DNA of 7,106 nt from Gemmatimonadaceae bacterium (lineage in GTDB: Bacteria > Latescibacterota > UBA2968 > UBA8231), in assembly GCA_002726335.1 (NCBI GenBank), contig PBSR01000083.1, positions 1 to 7,106 on the forward strand, in the 5' to 3' direction. The translations under genes and the position numbers were made by a program. Shown piece by piece: positions 1 to 6,417 of the stretch; positions within the stretch are counted from its first letter, which is position 1, and each line of letters starts with the position of its first letter. The notes below the pieces were generated by a model. It was not told where the DNA came from. It ran no database searches and worked only from the letters and a program-made list of their open reading frames with translations.

Positions 1-1362
1 GCCTTGGAAGGTGAGCCCGAGGAGTTCACGGAGGAAGTAGGGGCCGTCGCTGGGTTCGTGGCGGGGGGGGGCCTCGACGATAAGATTGCCGCCGCCGCGC
101 ACGTAGCGCTCGAGGGCGGCGCGGTCAGCGGGGGTGATGGTGATGCCGGCGGGGATGGCGACGACGCGCTGGGCGTCGAGGTTGTGGAAGCCGGGCAGGA
201 CGTTGTGGAGCAGGTGGCCCTGGCGCATGAAGTCGGTCCAGCGCCAGACGTTGCCGATGACTTCGCGCATCTCGCGGTTGTCACGGGACGAGACGACGCC
301 GACGTCGTATATGGGAGTGGCGCCGCGAAGGAGGTCGCGCTGTTCTTCGAGTTTGGCATTGATGGCGGCCATCCGGTCGATGTTGCCGGGTGAGAAGCGC
401 CCCTCGGGGGTGACGGTGAATCCAACGGTGTAGGTGGCTCCCTGAGCGGCGGCGGCGAAGGCTTCGAGTTCGACTAGGGTGTCTGGTTTGAGGACGGTGT
501 GGACCCAGCTCTGCTCGGAGCAGGAGAGTAATTCGAAGGGGTTGCCGGAGTTGCGGTTGAGCCGGCCGATGGCACCCATGAGGACGGGGTTGTGGCACTC
601 TGTGCTATTGGAATCGGAGCCGTCGAAGGGCTCGGCGTAACGCTTGAAGAAGGGGGCCCCGGCGCCGTTGAAGATGACGGTCGGGTCGCGGCCGTGATCG
701 CGGAGGACCTGCCGGGCGTCTTCCACGAAACGTTTGTGCGACCACATCTTGAATTCCCAGTGCTCCTCGGAACCGCGCATGTTGATGAGGTTGGCGGCGC
801 CGGCGTAATCGGAATAGGCGCGGGCGCAGTGGTCGCAGAAGCAGAGGTTGGGGTCGACGGGGAGGCCGAGTATGTCGAGCCAGAATCCGCTGATGGGGTA
901 TTCGGCGACTTCGTGGAGCTCCTGGATGGCGAAATCGCGCCAGGGGGAGCTGAGGCACATCCAGCTGGGGCTGGCCCAGAAGGTGGTGTCGGCGAGTTGG
1001 CCGTGCTCGTCGCGGACGCACCACTCGGGGTGCATTCCGCCGGCCCAGTCGTCGAGGCCGACGCAGTAGTAGGCCGAGACGCGGATGTCGCGTTTTACGT
1101 AGGCTTCGACCTGCTCACCGAAGAAGTCGCGGTCGAGGTTGTCGTTGCGGTGCCTAGCGGGATAGAGGGCGGGGCCCGTCTCGTGCTTGGAGAGGATGTG
1201 GACGGAGCGGAGGCCGATTCTGCGCCAGGCTTCGGCAATGGCCTCGGTATCGAATAGGCGCTGGTCGGGCGTCCAGGCGGTTGTGATGAAGTGCGGCATG
1301 CCCCGCATCAGGTCGTCTCGCAGCCAGGCGGCGTGATCGGGCGCGGTTTGCGGCGCGGTCAT
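1..1362 (-). CDS. Glycoside-hydrolase-like protein, copy 1 (Hyp_GH6 / GH29-GH42-like), 3' end cut off by window
   Basis: An open frame of 454 codons runs from the ATG at 1362-1360 to the window edge without a stop, so the C-terminus is missing. It aligns without gaps over most of its length to the neighbouring 687-residue protein; over residues 228-314 I count 65 of 87 identities by hand. It appears to be a (beta/alpha)8-barrel hydrolase with a WLD motif (D163), a four-cysteine set (C136 in WMCLSS and C174, C176, C179 in CFCDHC) resembling the GH42 zinc site, and the start of a GH42-like trimerisation domain (YVRGGGNLIVE, about 420-430). No signal peptide is visible, so it is probably cytoplasmic. 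The oddity is that KHHDGF of copy 2 is KHETGP here (residues 59-64). The start is 7 bp after the copy 2 stop with no good Shine-Dalgarno, so translation is probably coupled. The family is fairly sure; activity and substrate are unknown. Confidence 0.88.
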   Translation of the reverse strand, partial: MTAPQTAPDHAAWLRDDLMRGMPHFITTAWTPDQRLFDTEAIAEAWRRIGLRSVHILSKHETGPALYPARHRNDNLDRDFFGEQVEAYVKRDIRVSAYYCVGLDDWAGGMHPEWCVRDEHGQLADTTFWASPSWMCLSSPWRDFAIQELHEVAEYPISGFWLDILGLPVDPNLCFCDHCARAYSDYAGAANLINMRGSEEHWEFKMWSHKRFVEDARQVLRDHGRDPTVIFNGAGAPFFKRYAEPFDGSDSNSTECHNPVLMGAIGRLNRNSGNPFELLSCSEQSWVHTVLKPDTLVELEAFAAAAQGATYTVGFTVTPEGRFSPGNIDRMAAINAKLEEQRDLLRGATPIYDVGVVSSRDNREMREVIGNVWRWTDFMRQGHLLHNVLPGFHNLDAQRVVAIPAGITITPADRAALERYVRGGGNLIVEAPPRHEPSDGPYFLRELLGLTFQG

Positions 1363-1369
1363 GCGCGTT

Positions 1370-3433
1370 CTACTCGATCACGAGGGTCTTGTGGATACCC
1401 AGCGGTGGCACCGTGACCTCGACCCAGTCACCGTCACCGCGAATCTCCAGCGATTCGCCGTCGGGAACGACGGTTACGCTGGTCGGTTTCAGGCCGAGCC
1501 GGACGACGTTGAGCCGCAGCTTCAGCGCCGCGGTGAAATCGGTCTCGCCGCGCGACTGGATGACCGAGTAGCCGGCCCCGGCGACGTCGCTGGCCTGCCA
1601 GGTGCGCAGGGCGGGGGCGGGTCCGTAGGCGTGGTTAAGCAGATGGACGATGGCGCGATCGCCCTGCCGGTTGGCGACGACTTCGACGAGCGGGCCGGCG
1701 GTGAGTTCGAGCGAGCGCTCGCCGAGCATCAGCTCGACCAGGTTCTGCGAGAGGGTGGTCAGCCAGGGGCTGGTGTCATCCTTGGGATCGCGCGAAGAGA
1801 GCTGGCAGACGCTGAAGGCGACGCTGCCTTTGCCGAGCCGGTGGATGGTGATGCCGGGTTCGGCTGCCGGGTCCTGCTGGGGGGCGTTGGCCTGGGTCCA
1901 GACCATGTGCGCGAGGTCCATGGGCACGAACTGGTGGACGAGATTGGTGACCGTCTCGGCACCGTTAAGGGTCACGATGTCGGCGGTGCTGGCAGCCATG
2001 AGGGGATCGTCGGTCATTCCGTCCTCGCGCAGGGCGTCGTCGGTCGGCTCCATGAAGTGCCACTGGGACTCGCTCAGCCCGTCGTACTCGACGCCGAGCA
2101 GGTCGGCCAGCAGGTAGCCGCCGTCACCGCCGCGCCGGGGGGTGGGCGACTCGACGATCAGGTTGCCGCCGCCTTCGACGTAGCGCCGGAGGCGATCGGC
2201 GTCGTCGTCGCCGATGTGCAGGCCGCCGGGGATGATGACCACGCGTTGCGCTTCCAGGTTGTGGAAACCGGGTAGCACATTGAAGAGGAAGTGGCCCTGG
2301 CGGACGAAGTCTACCCAGCGCCAGATCTGGGGCATGACGCGGCGCATCTCGCGATTGTCCCACGAGGATACGACACCTACGTCGTAGATCGGCTCGGTTC
2401 CAATAAGCAGATCTCGATTCGCCTTGACTTTGGAGGTAATGGCGGCGAGGCGGTCGATGTTGCCCGGCGACAGCCAGCCCTCGGGCGTGTGCGTGATGCC
2501 CACCGTGTACGTGCCGCCGTGGGCGGTCGCCGCGAACGCTTCCAATTCCACCAGCGTGTCGGGCTTGAGAACGGGATGCACCCAGGTGGTCTCGGAGCAG
2601 GAGAGTAGCTCGAACGGTTTGTGCATGTTGCGATGCAGGCGGCCAATGGTGCCGACGAGGAGGGGATCGTGGCATTCGCTGCTTTCCGAATCGGAGCCCT
2701 CGAACCGCTGCGCGTAGCGCTTGTTGTAGGGGGCGCCGGCACCGTTGAAGATGACGACGGGATCGCGGCCGTGCTTGACCAGGACGGCGCGGGTTTTCTT
2801 GACGAACTCGCTGTGGATATGGAGTTTGTACTGCCACATCTCTTCGGAGCCCTTCATGTTGTCCAGGTTGGCCGCGCCGGCCCACTCCGTGAAGCCGCGC
2901 CGGCAGTTGTCGCAGAAGCAGTAGTTCTCGTCGACGGGCAGGCCGCAGATGTCGAGCCAGAGACCGCTGATCTCGTACTTGCGGGCCAGCTCTTCCATCT
3001 GGCCGAGGGCGAAATCGGCGTAGCCGGAGCTGAGGCACATCCAGGTGGGGCTGTTCCAGCCGGAGGTGTCGGGCAGGTCGCCGTGCTGGTCGCGGACCAG
3101 CCATTCCGGATGCTTGCTGCCGGCCCAGTTGTCGTGGCCGACCGAGTAGTAGGCGATGGACTTGATGCCGCGCCGGGCGCACTCGGCGACCTGCTGACCG
3201 AAGTAGTCGATTTCCGGCTGGTCGTCGGGACAGAACTCGGAAGGCCACAGCATGAAGCCGTCGTGGTGCTTGGTCAGGAAGTGGACCACCTCGAAGCCGA
3301 TCTTCTCCCAGGCGGCGGCGGTGGCGGCGGCGTCGAAGTGCGAGCGGTCCTTCACCCAGGCGGGGGAAATGAAGTGTGGCATCCCGCGAACGAGGTCTTC
3401 CCCCAACCAGGTCGGTGTCGATTCGATGGCCAT
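1370..3433 (-). CDS. Glycoside-hydrolase-like protein, copy 2 (alpha-L-fucosidase-like barrel plus beta-galactosidase trimerisation-like domain)
   Basis: This is a complete 687-residue protein. The N-terminal barrel (about 1-340) carries KHHDGFMLWPS (55-65), which resembles the conserved KHHDGF motif of GH29 alpha-L-fucosidases. It also has WLD with D161 as the nucleophile-like position, and C133 plus CFCDNC (C172, C174, C177), matching the layout of the zinc cysteines in GH42 beta-galactosidases. Residues about 345-450 look like the GH42 middle domain (YVEGGGNLIVE at 418-428, then a DLLGVEY turn), and about 520-687 look like beta-sandwich. This mix suits the Hyp_GH6-type proteins (PF14871) with a trimerisation domain (PF08532). 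No signal peptide is seen, so a cytoplasmic role on an imported glycoside is likely. An AAGGGGG Shine-Dalgarno sits 5 nt before the ATG, supporting the start. It is the first gene of a unit with copy 1. Substrate is not determinable; a fucoside or galactoside is plausible. Confidence 0.9.
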   Translation of the reverse strand: MAIESTPTWLGEDLVRGMPHFISPAWVKDRSHFDAAATAAAWEKIGFEVVHFLTKHHDGFMLWPSEFCPDDQPEIDYFGQQVAECARRGIKSIAYYSVGHDNWAGSKHPEWLVRDQHGDLPDTSGWNSPTWMCLSSGYADFALGQMEELARKYEISGLWLDICGLPVDENYCFCDNCRRGFTEWAGAANLDNMKGSEEMWQYKLHIHSEFVKKTRAVLVKHGRDPVVIFNGAGAPYNKRYAQRFEGSDSESSECHDPLLVGTIGRLHRNMHKPFELLSCSETTWVHPVLKPDTLVELEAFAATAHGGTYTVGITHTPEGWLSPGNIDRLAAITSKVKANRDLLIGTEPIYDVGVVSSWDNREMRRVMPQIWRWVDFVRQGHFLFNVLPGFHNLEAQRVVIIPGGLHIGDDDADRLRRYVEGGGNLIVESPTPRRGGDGGYLLADLLGVEYDGLSESQWHFMEPTDDALREDGMTDDPLMAASTADIVTLNGAETVTNLVHQFVPMDLAHMVWTQANAPQQDPAAEPGITIHRLGKGSVAFSVCQLSSRDPKDDTSPWLTTLSQNLVELMLGERSLELTAGPLVEVVANRQGDRAIVHLLNHAYGPAPALRTWQASDVAGAGYSVIQSRGETDFTAALKLRLNVVRLGLKPTSVTVVPDGESLEIRGDGDWVEVTVPPLGIHKTLVIE

Positions 3434-3438
3434 CCTCG

Positions 3439-3445
3439 CCCCCTT
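3439..3445 (-). promoter_or_regulatory. Ribosome binding site of hydrolase copy 2
   Basis: On the minus strand AAGGGGG lies 5 nt before the ATG at 3433. It is a better Shine-Dalgarno match than anything before copy 1, so ribosomes probably load here and reach copy 1 by coupling. Confidence 0.6.
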
Positions 3446-3452
3446 CGTGACC

Positions 3453-3466
3453 GGATCGAGTGATCC
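3453..3466 (-). repeat. Short inverted repeat in the leader of hydrolase copy 2
   Basis: GGATC-GAGT-GATCC is a perfect 5-bp stem with a 4-base loop, about 20 bp before the copy 2 start. GTCCT (3475-3479) and AGGAC (3492-3496) form a second, looser pair further upstream. These could be leader RNA hairpins or chance; there is no U-run to make either a terminator. Confidence 0.3.
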
Positions 3467-3487
3467 TGATCGGCGTCCTGTCTACGC

Positions 3488-3506
3488 TGATAGGACGGGT
3501 CTATCA
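3488..3506. promoter_or_regulatory. 19-bp dyad, candidate operator at the copy 2 promoter
   Basis: TGATAG (3488-3493) and CTATCA (3501-3506) are perfect inverted 6-bp arms around a 7-bp centre. The right arm overlaps the candidate -10 box of the minus-strand promoter (3503-3508), a position where a bound repressor would block transcription. The dyad is seen directly; the operator role is inferred and no regulator gene is in the window. Confidence 0.45.
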
Positions 3507-3531
3507 TAGTGGCCGCCACACTGCAAACGTG
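3503..3531 (-). promoter_or_regulatory. Candidate promoter for the hydrolase pair
   Basis: TATGAT on the minus strand (complement of 3503-3508) matches five of six bases of the -10 consensus and lies about 70 bp before the copy 2 ATG. At 17-bp spacing the -35 position (3526-3531) reads CACGTT, a poor match, so the promoter may need an activator or another sigma factor. Confidence 0.35.
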
Positions 3532-3534
3532 GCG
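3514..3534. promoter_or_regulatory. 21-bp dyad in the middle of the divergent intergenic region
   Basis: CGCCAC (3514-3519) and GTGGCG (3529-3534) are perfect 6-bp inverted arms with a 9-bp centre. The dyad covers the -35 position of the minus-strand promoter and ends 6 bp before the plus-strand -35 box, so one bound protein could affect both directions. The function is inferred from position only. Confidence 0.4.
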
Positions 3535-3540
3535 TGCTGT

Positions 3541-3570
3541 TTGACGCTGGCCGACAGTGACGGCCAAAAT
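3541..3570 (+). promoter_or_regulatory. Candidate sigma-70-type promoter for the lactonase gene
   Basis: TTGACG (3541-3546) matches five of six -35 consensus bases. CAAAAT (3565-3570) matches four of six -10 bases at 18-bp spacing. This would give a leader of about 35-40 nt before the ATG at 3615. The match is moderate and its direction fits the plus-strand gene. Confidence 0.4.
3548..3566. promoter_or_regulatory. 19-bp near-perfect palindrome between -35 and -10 of the lactonase promoter
   Basis: TGGCCGACAGTGACGGCCA is symmetric about G3557 apart from one mismatched pair (A3554/A3560): outer arms TGGCCG and CGGCCA, inner CAGTG. It fills the spacer of the plus-strand promoter, a classic place for a repressor dimer. 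It has the same 6-7-6 layout as the dyad at 3488-3506 but a different half-site, so it may bind a different regulator. Confidence 0.5.
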
Positions 3571-3573
3571 CTG

Positions 3574-3607
3574 CCTCTCTACCGCGGCCGGTTATCCGGC
3601 AGAGGAG
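3574..3607 (+). promoter_or_regulatory. Ribosome binding site of the lactonase gene, inside a possible hairpin
   Basis: AGAGGAG (3601-3607) is a strong Shine-Dalgarno 7 nt before the ATG at 3615 and fixes the start. Just upstream, GCCGG-TTAT-CCGGC (3587-3600) forms a 5-bp stem that abuts it, and CCTCT (3574-3578) could pair with AGAGG (3601-3605) with an asymmetric bulge. Partial masking of the site is possible but unproven. Confidence 0.55.
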
Positions 3608-3614
3608 CGCGACC

Positions 3615-4463
3615 ATGGCCAGGCGCATCGACCCCCACGTACATTTCTGGGTCCCAGGTGAAAATGATCTCTTCTGGATGGTAGATGCCATCAAGCCGGC
3701 GCTCAATCACACCTTTCTCCCGCCGGACGTCAAGAAGCACCTCGAGCGCAACAGCATCGAGGGCGTCGTAAAGGTGCAGGCGGGGCGCACCCATGCCGAC
3801 AACGCCTGGTGGCTCGAATTGGTCCGTGAGTATCCCTACGTGCTCGGAGTCATCGGCTGGGTCGATTTCACCAACCCGGCGGAGGCCGCCGACTGGTTGG
3901 ACGAGTTCGGCGAGAACCCCAAGTTCCTCGGCGTGAGACCCATGCTGGAAGAGGAACCGGACGTTGACTGGGTGCTGCAGGATTCGGTCCGGCAGACGAT
4001 CGCCATAATCGCGGAGCGGGATTTGATCCTGGAACTGCTCGTCTTTCCCCGGCACCTGAAGCACGTCCCGGATATCGCGCGACGCCATCCGGAGATGCGC
4101 ATCAACATCAATCACCTGGCCAAGCCGGCGGTGCCGGACGGGACGATCGACGACTGGCAGCGAGGTATGGCTGCCATCGCCGCGTGCCCCAACGTCACCT
4201 TCAAGGTATCGGCTCTGGTGGAAATGTGGGGCGCGTTCAACGACGGCTGGGCGGTCGAGGACGCCGTCACGCCGTTCGTGCAGTTCATCCGCGCCGAAGC
4301 CGGCATCGAGCGCCTTATCTGGGCCAGCGACTGGCCGGTGGTTTTGATGGCGGGCGACTATGATGATTCGATTGAGTCGACGCTGGAAGGGATCGGGGAG
4401 CTGACTCCGGGGGAGGAGGAGATGCTGTTCGGCGAGAACGCGGCGAAGTTCTACCGGCTATAG
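3615..4463 (+). CDS. Amidohydrolase family 2 protein, L-fuconolactonase-like sugar lactonase
   Basis: This 282-residue protein has the length and motifs of the COG3618 / PF04909 metal-dependent TIM-barrel hydrolases. DPHVHFW near the N-terminus supplies the first-strand H8-x-H10 metal ligands. VTFKVSAL (K197) matches the usual CKLSGL strand, NHLAKP (H167, K170, P171) matches DHxAKP, and ASDWPV (D239, W240) matches the GSDWPV aspartate of the last strand. The family includes lactonases that open L-fucono-, L-rhamnono- and related lactones to sugar acids in non-phosphorylative sugar oxidation, and also 2-pyrone-4,6-dicarboxylate lactonase. With hydrolase and sugar-permease genes alongside, a sugar lactone is the best guess. 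No signal peptide is present, so it is cytosolic. It is transcribed divergently from the hydrolase pair, from a 181-bp shared control region. The family assignment is strong; the exact lactone is not known. Confidence 0.87.
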   Translation: MARRIDPHVHFWVPGENDLFWMVDAIKPALNHTFLPPDVKKHLERNSIEGVVKVQAGRTHADNAWWLELVREYPYVLGVIGWVDFTNPAEAADWLDEFGENPKFLGVRPMLEEEPDVDWVLQDSVRQTIAIIAERDLILELLVFPRHLKHVPDIARRHPEMRININHLAKPAVPDGTIDDWQRGMAAIAACPNVTFKVSALVEMWGAFNDGWAVEDAVTPFVQFIRAEAGIERLIWASDWPVVLMAGDYDDSIESTLEGIGELTPGEEEMLFGENAAKFYRL

Positions 4464-4487
4464 GCGGGGCACTCCACCCAAGTCCGA

Positions 4488-6383
4488 TCACTCCTCAGCA
4501 AGCCAGCCCAACTCCAGCTCGTGCAGTTTGGCCGCATTGGGGCGGCCTTCCGCGTCCCAGCCGACCATGTCGTAATAGAGCCGCCGCCCGTCCGCGAACT
4601 CTTGGGGATCCAGCTTGACTCCATCATACGGCCCACCGGCGATGGTTTCGTCGAAAAACCGATCGGGGAGCACGTCGTCGGCTGAACTCAGCCCAGCGCG
4701 CTGATTGAATACCCGGAACATGTTGAGACGGCGTTCGCCAATCTGCATGAGTTCCCAGAGGCTGAAATCCCAGCCGGTCGCCGACCCGACGGCCTTGGTC
4801 ATCATCGCCGGCGGCATATAGCGCACCGGCGCGGTGGCGTAGAGGCAGAACAGCAGGGACTCCAACGCGCCCGACCACCAGCGTTCCAGCACGACGGTCT
4901 GGCGGATCTTGCGGGGGCTCATTTCCTGCTCCGGCAGCCATTCCAGCAGGCCGAAGGCGCGGCCTTTGTCCAGCGCGTAGGGGACGCCGACCTCGGGGTC
5001 GAAATCGGGATCGTGCTCGACGCCGCAAAAGTCGGGGCCGATCGGCCCAACGGCGTAGATCAGAGCCAGCCCTGGCTTGTTGCGGGGCTCGTGGGCGGGG
5101 ATCTCTTTGCCCTTTACGCACATCACGAACTCGTCGGTTCCGCGGCCGATCCGGGTCGCCGCTCGCTGGCTTCCCTCGGCCAGGACATCGCCAAAGCCCT
5201 CGCGTAGACCGATCTGCTCCACCAACCGGACCATCGCGGCGGCATTGCCAAAACGCAGGTCTAGTCCACCCGTCACTTCCTGGTCGATCAGGCCGCGCTC
5301 GAAGCACTCCATGGCCCAGGCGATCGTGTGGCCGCAGGATTCCGGGTCCAGCCCGTACCGGTTGCCCAACTCGTTGGCCTTCAGCAGCGCTTCGGGATCA
5401 TTACAGCCCACGATCTGACCGAACGAGGAGCCCGAGTTGTGATCCAGGTTGCCGTATCGGATGGCGGTGGCGTTGACGCCGTCCGGCACTGCGAATCGCC
5501 GCATACAATCGGTCGGGCATGCGTGGCAACCACCGGCATCCACCAGGTATTGGTCCGAAATATCCTGAATGGCGATGTCGGCCAAACCGTCGAATACTCC
5601 CTGTTGAAAATTCCGGGACGAAAACGGGATGGGGAAATCTGGATCCTGCCAGACGCCGAGCCCGAGGCGGTTCTGCAATTCCATGATCGGGATGTCGAGC
5701 TGATTGGCCTCGTAGTCGGCGGCAACCTCGCCGAGACCAGTTGGGTCCGCAACAGTGGCCGGTACGTCGCCGGCCACAGCGACCGCTTTGAGGTTCTTGG
5801 AGCCCATTACCGCTCCAAGCCCGCAGCGCTGGTTCACAAAGCGAGAGTCGTTGACGATGCTGGCGAACCGCACCCGGCGCTCACCGGCCGGTCCGATCGC
5901 CGCAACGTGGATCGGGCGGCCGGCCTCTGATTCGATCCGGTCGCTGGCCGGACCGGTTTCCAGGCCCCACAGGCCGCTTCCGTCGCGAATCTCGACTTCC
6001 GCGTCGGCGACCACCAGGTACACCGGCCGGCGGGCGGCGCCATGGACTACGAGGGCGTCGGCCCCGGAGCGTTTGAACGCGGCGCCAAACGGCCCGCTGG
6101 ACTGGGACTCGCCGATGCCGCCGGTCAGGGGAGATTTGGCGATGACGGAGTGCTTAGAGACGCCGGGAACGGGGGTTCCGGCGACGACGCTGGAGGCGAA
6201 GACCATGACGTTGCCGGGATCGAAGGCGTCGACTGTCGGATCCATGTCTCGCAGCAGGAAGAAGGCGCCTAAGGCTCCGCCGCCACCGTAGCGCCGGTAC
6301 CAGTTGGTGTCCGGCTCCTCCGCCCAGCTACGTCCTTCGCTGAGGTCGACGTGCAGAATCCGCCCGTGATAGCCGTCCGCCAT
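4488..6383 (-). CDS. Tungsten-containing aldehyde:ferredoxin oxidoreductase (AOR family)
   Basis: This complete 631-residue protein is about the usual length for the family. AOR enzymes oxidise an aldehyde to a carboxylic acid with water, using a tungsten bis-pyranopterin centre and one [4Fe-4S] cluster, and reduce ferredoxin. Family motifs in order are GYHGRILHVDLS at the N-terminus, AKSPLTGG (82-89), GAVMGSKNLKA (190-200), C286-x2-C289-x3-C293 with distal C513 as cluster ligands, and KGKEIPAHEPR (424-434). No signal peptide is seen, so it is cytosolic. Deviations are HEPR where YDPR is common, and ESLLFC before the distal Cys where DxxGLC is classical. The start matches the typical family N-terminus, although only a G-rich tract 9 nt upstream can serve as Shine-Dalgarno. 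It follows the permease gene by 34 bp, so an operon is likely. The substrate is unknown; a sugar-derived aldehyde is suggested by context. Confidence 0.93.
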   Translation of the reverse strand: MADGYHGRILHVDLSEGRSWAEEPDTNWYRRYGGGGALGAFFLLRDMDPTVDAFDPGNVMVFASSVVAGTPVPGVSKHSVIAKSPLTGGIGESQSSGPFGAAFKRSGADALVVHGAARRPVYLVVADAEVEIRDGSGLWGLETGPASDRIESEAGRPIHVAAIGPAGERRVRFASIVNDSRFVNQRCGLGAVMGSKNLKAVAVAGDVPATVADPTGLGEVAADYEANQLDIPIMELQNRLGLGVWQDPDFPIPFSSRNFQQGVFDGLADIAIQDISDQYLVDAGGCHACPTDCMRRFAVPDGVNATAIRYGNLDHNSGSSFGQIVGCNDPEALLKANELGNRYGLDPESCGHTIAWAMECFERGLIDQEVTGGLDLRFGNAAAMVRLVEQIGLREGFGDVLAEGSQRAATRIGRGTDEFVMCVKGKEIPAHEPRNKPGLALIYAVGPIGPDFCGVEHDPDFDPEVGVPYALDKGRAFGLLEWLPEQEMSPRKIRQTVVLERWWSGALESLLFCLYATAPVRYMPPAMMTKAVGSATGWDFSLWELMQIGERRLNMFRVFNQRAGLSSADDVLPDRFFDETIAGGPYDGVKLDPQEFADGRRLYYDMVGWDAEGRPNAAKLHELELGWLAEE

Positions 6384-6417
6384 GCTCCGAAACCCCCACG
6401 GCTTTACCGAGGCGCAG

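Noticed and set aside
63..71. Run of nine G, suspected frameshift or sequencing error in copy 1
   Set aside because: Translation on both sides of the run stays aligned with copy 2 (GGGNLIVE before it, DGPYFLRELLG after it), so the frame is intact.
4..1257. Long plus-strand open frames at 4-393 and 592-1257
   Set aside because: They are exact antisense of the copy 1 codon frame in GC-rich DNA, with low-complexity G/A/V/E-rich translations and no recognisable domain. The minus frame aligns residue by residue with the paralogue.
1361..3463. Long plus-strand frames at 1361-2275 and 2621-3463 and a minus-strand frame at 2124-3248
   Set aside because: The plus frames lie antisense to copy 2; the minus frame is an Arg/Pro-rich out-of-frame reading of it. 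None has a recognisable domain, and the similarity to copy 1 lies in the 687-residue frame.
4464..4487. Expected bidirectional terminator between the convergent lactonase and AOR genes
   Set aside because: I see no stem followed by a T-run in the 24-bp gap; termination must lie inside the opposite gene or be factor-dependent.
6384..6417. Possible hairpin (CCTCGG...CCGTGG on the minus strand) between permease and AOR
   Set aside because: The arms have a mismatch and no T-run follows, so it is not supported as a terminator or attenuator.
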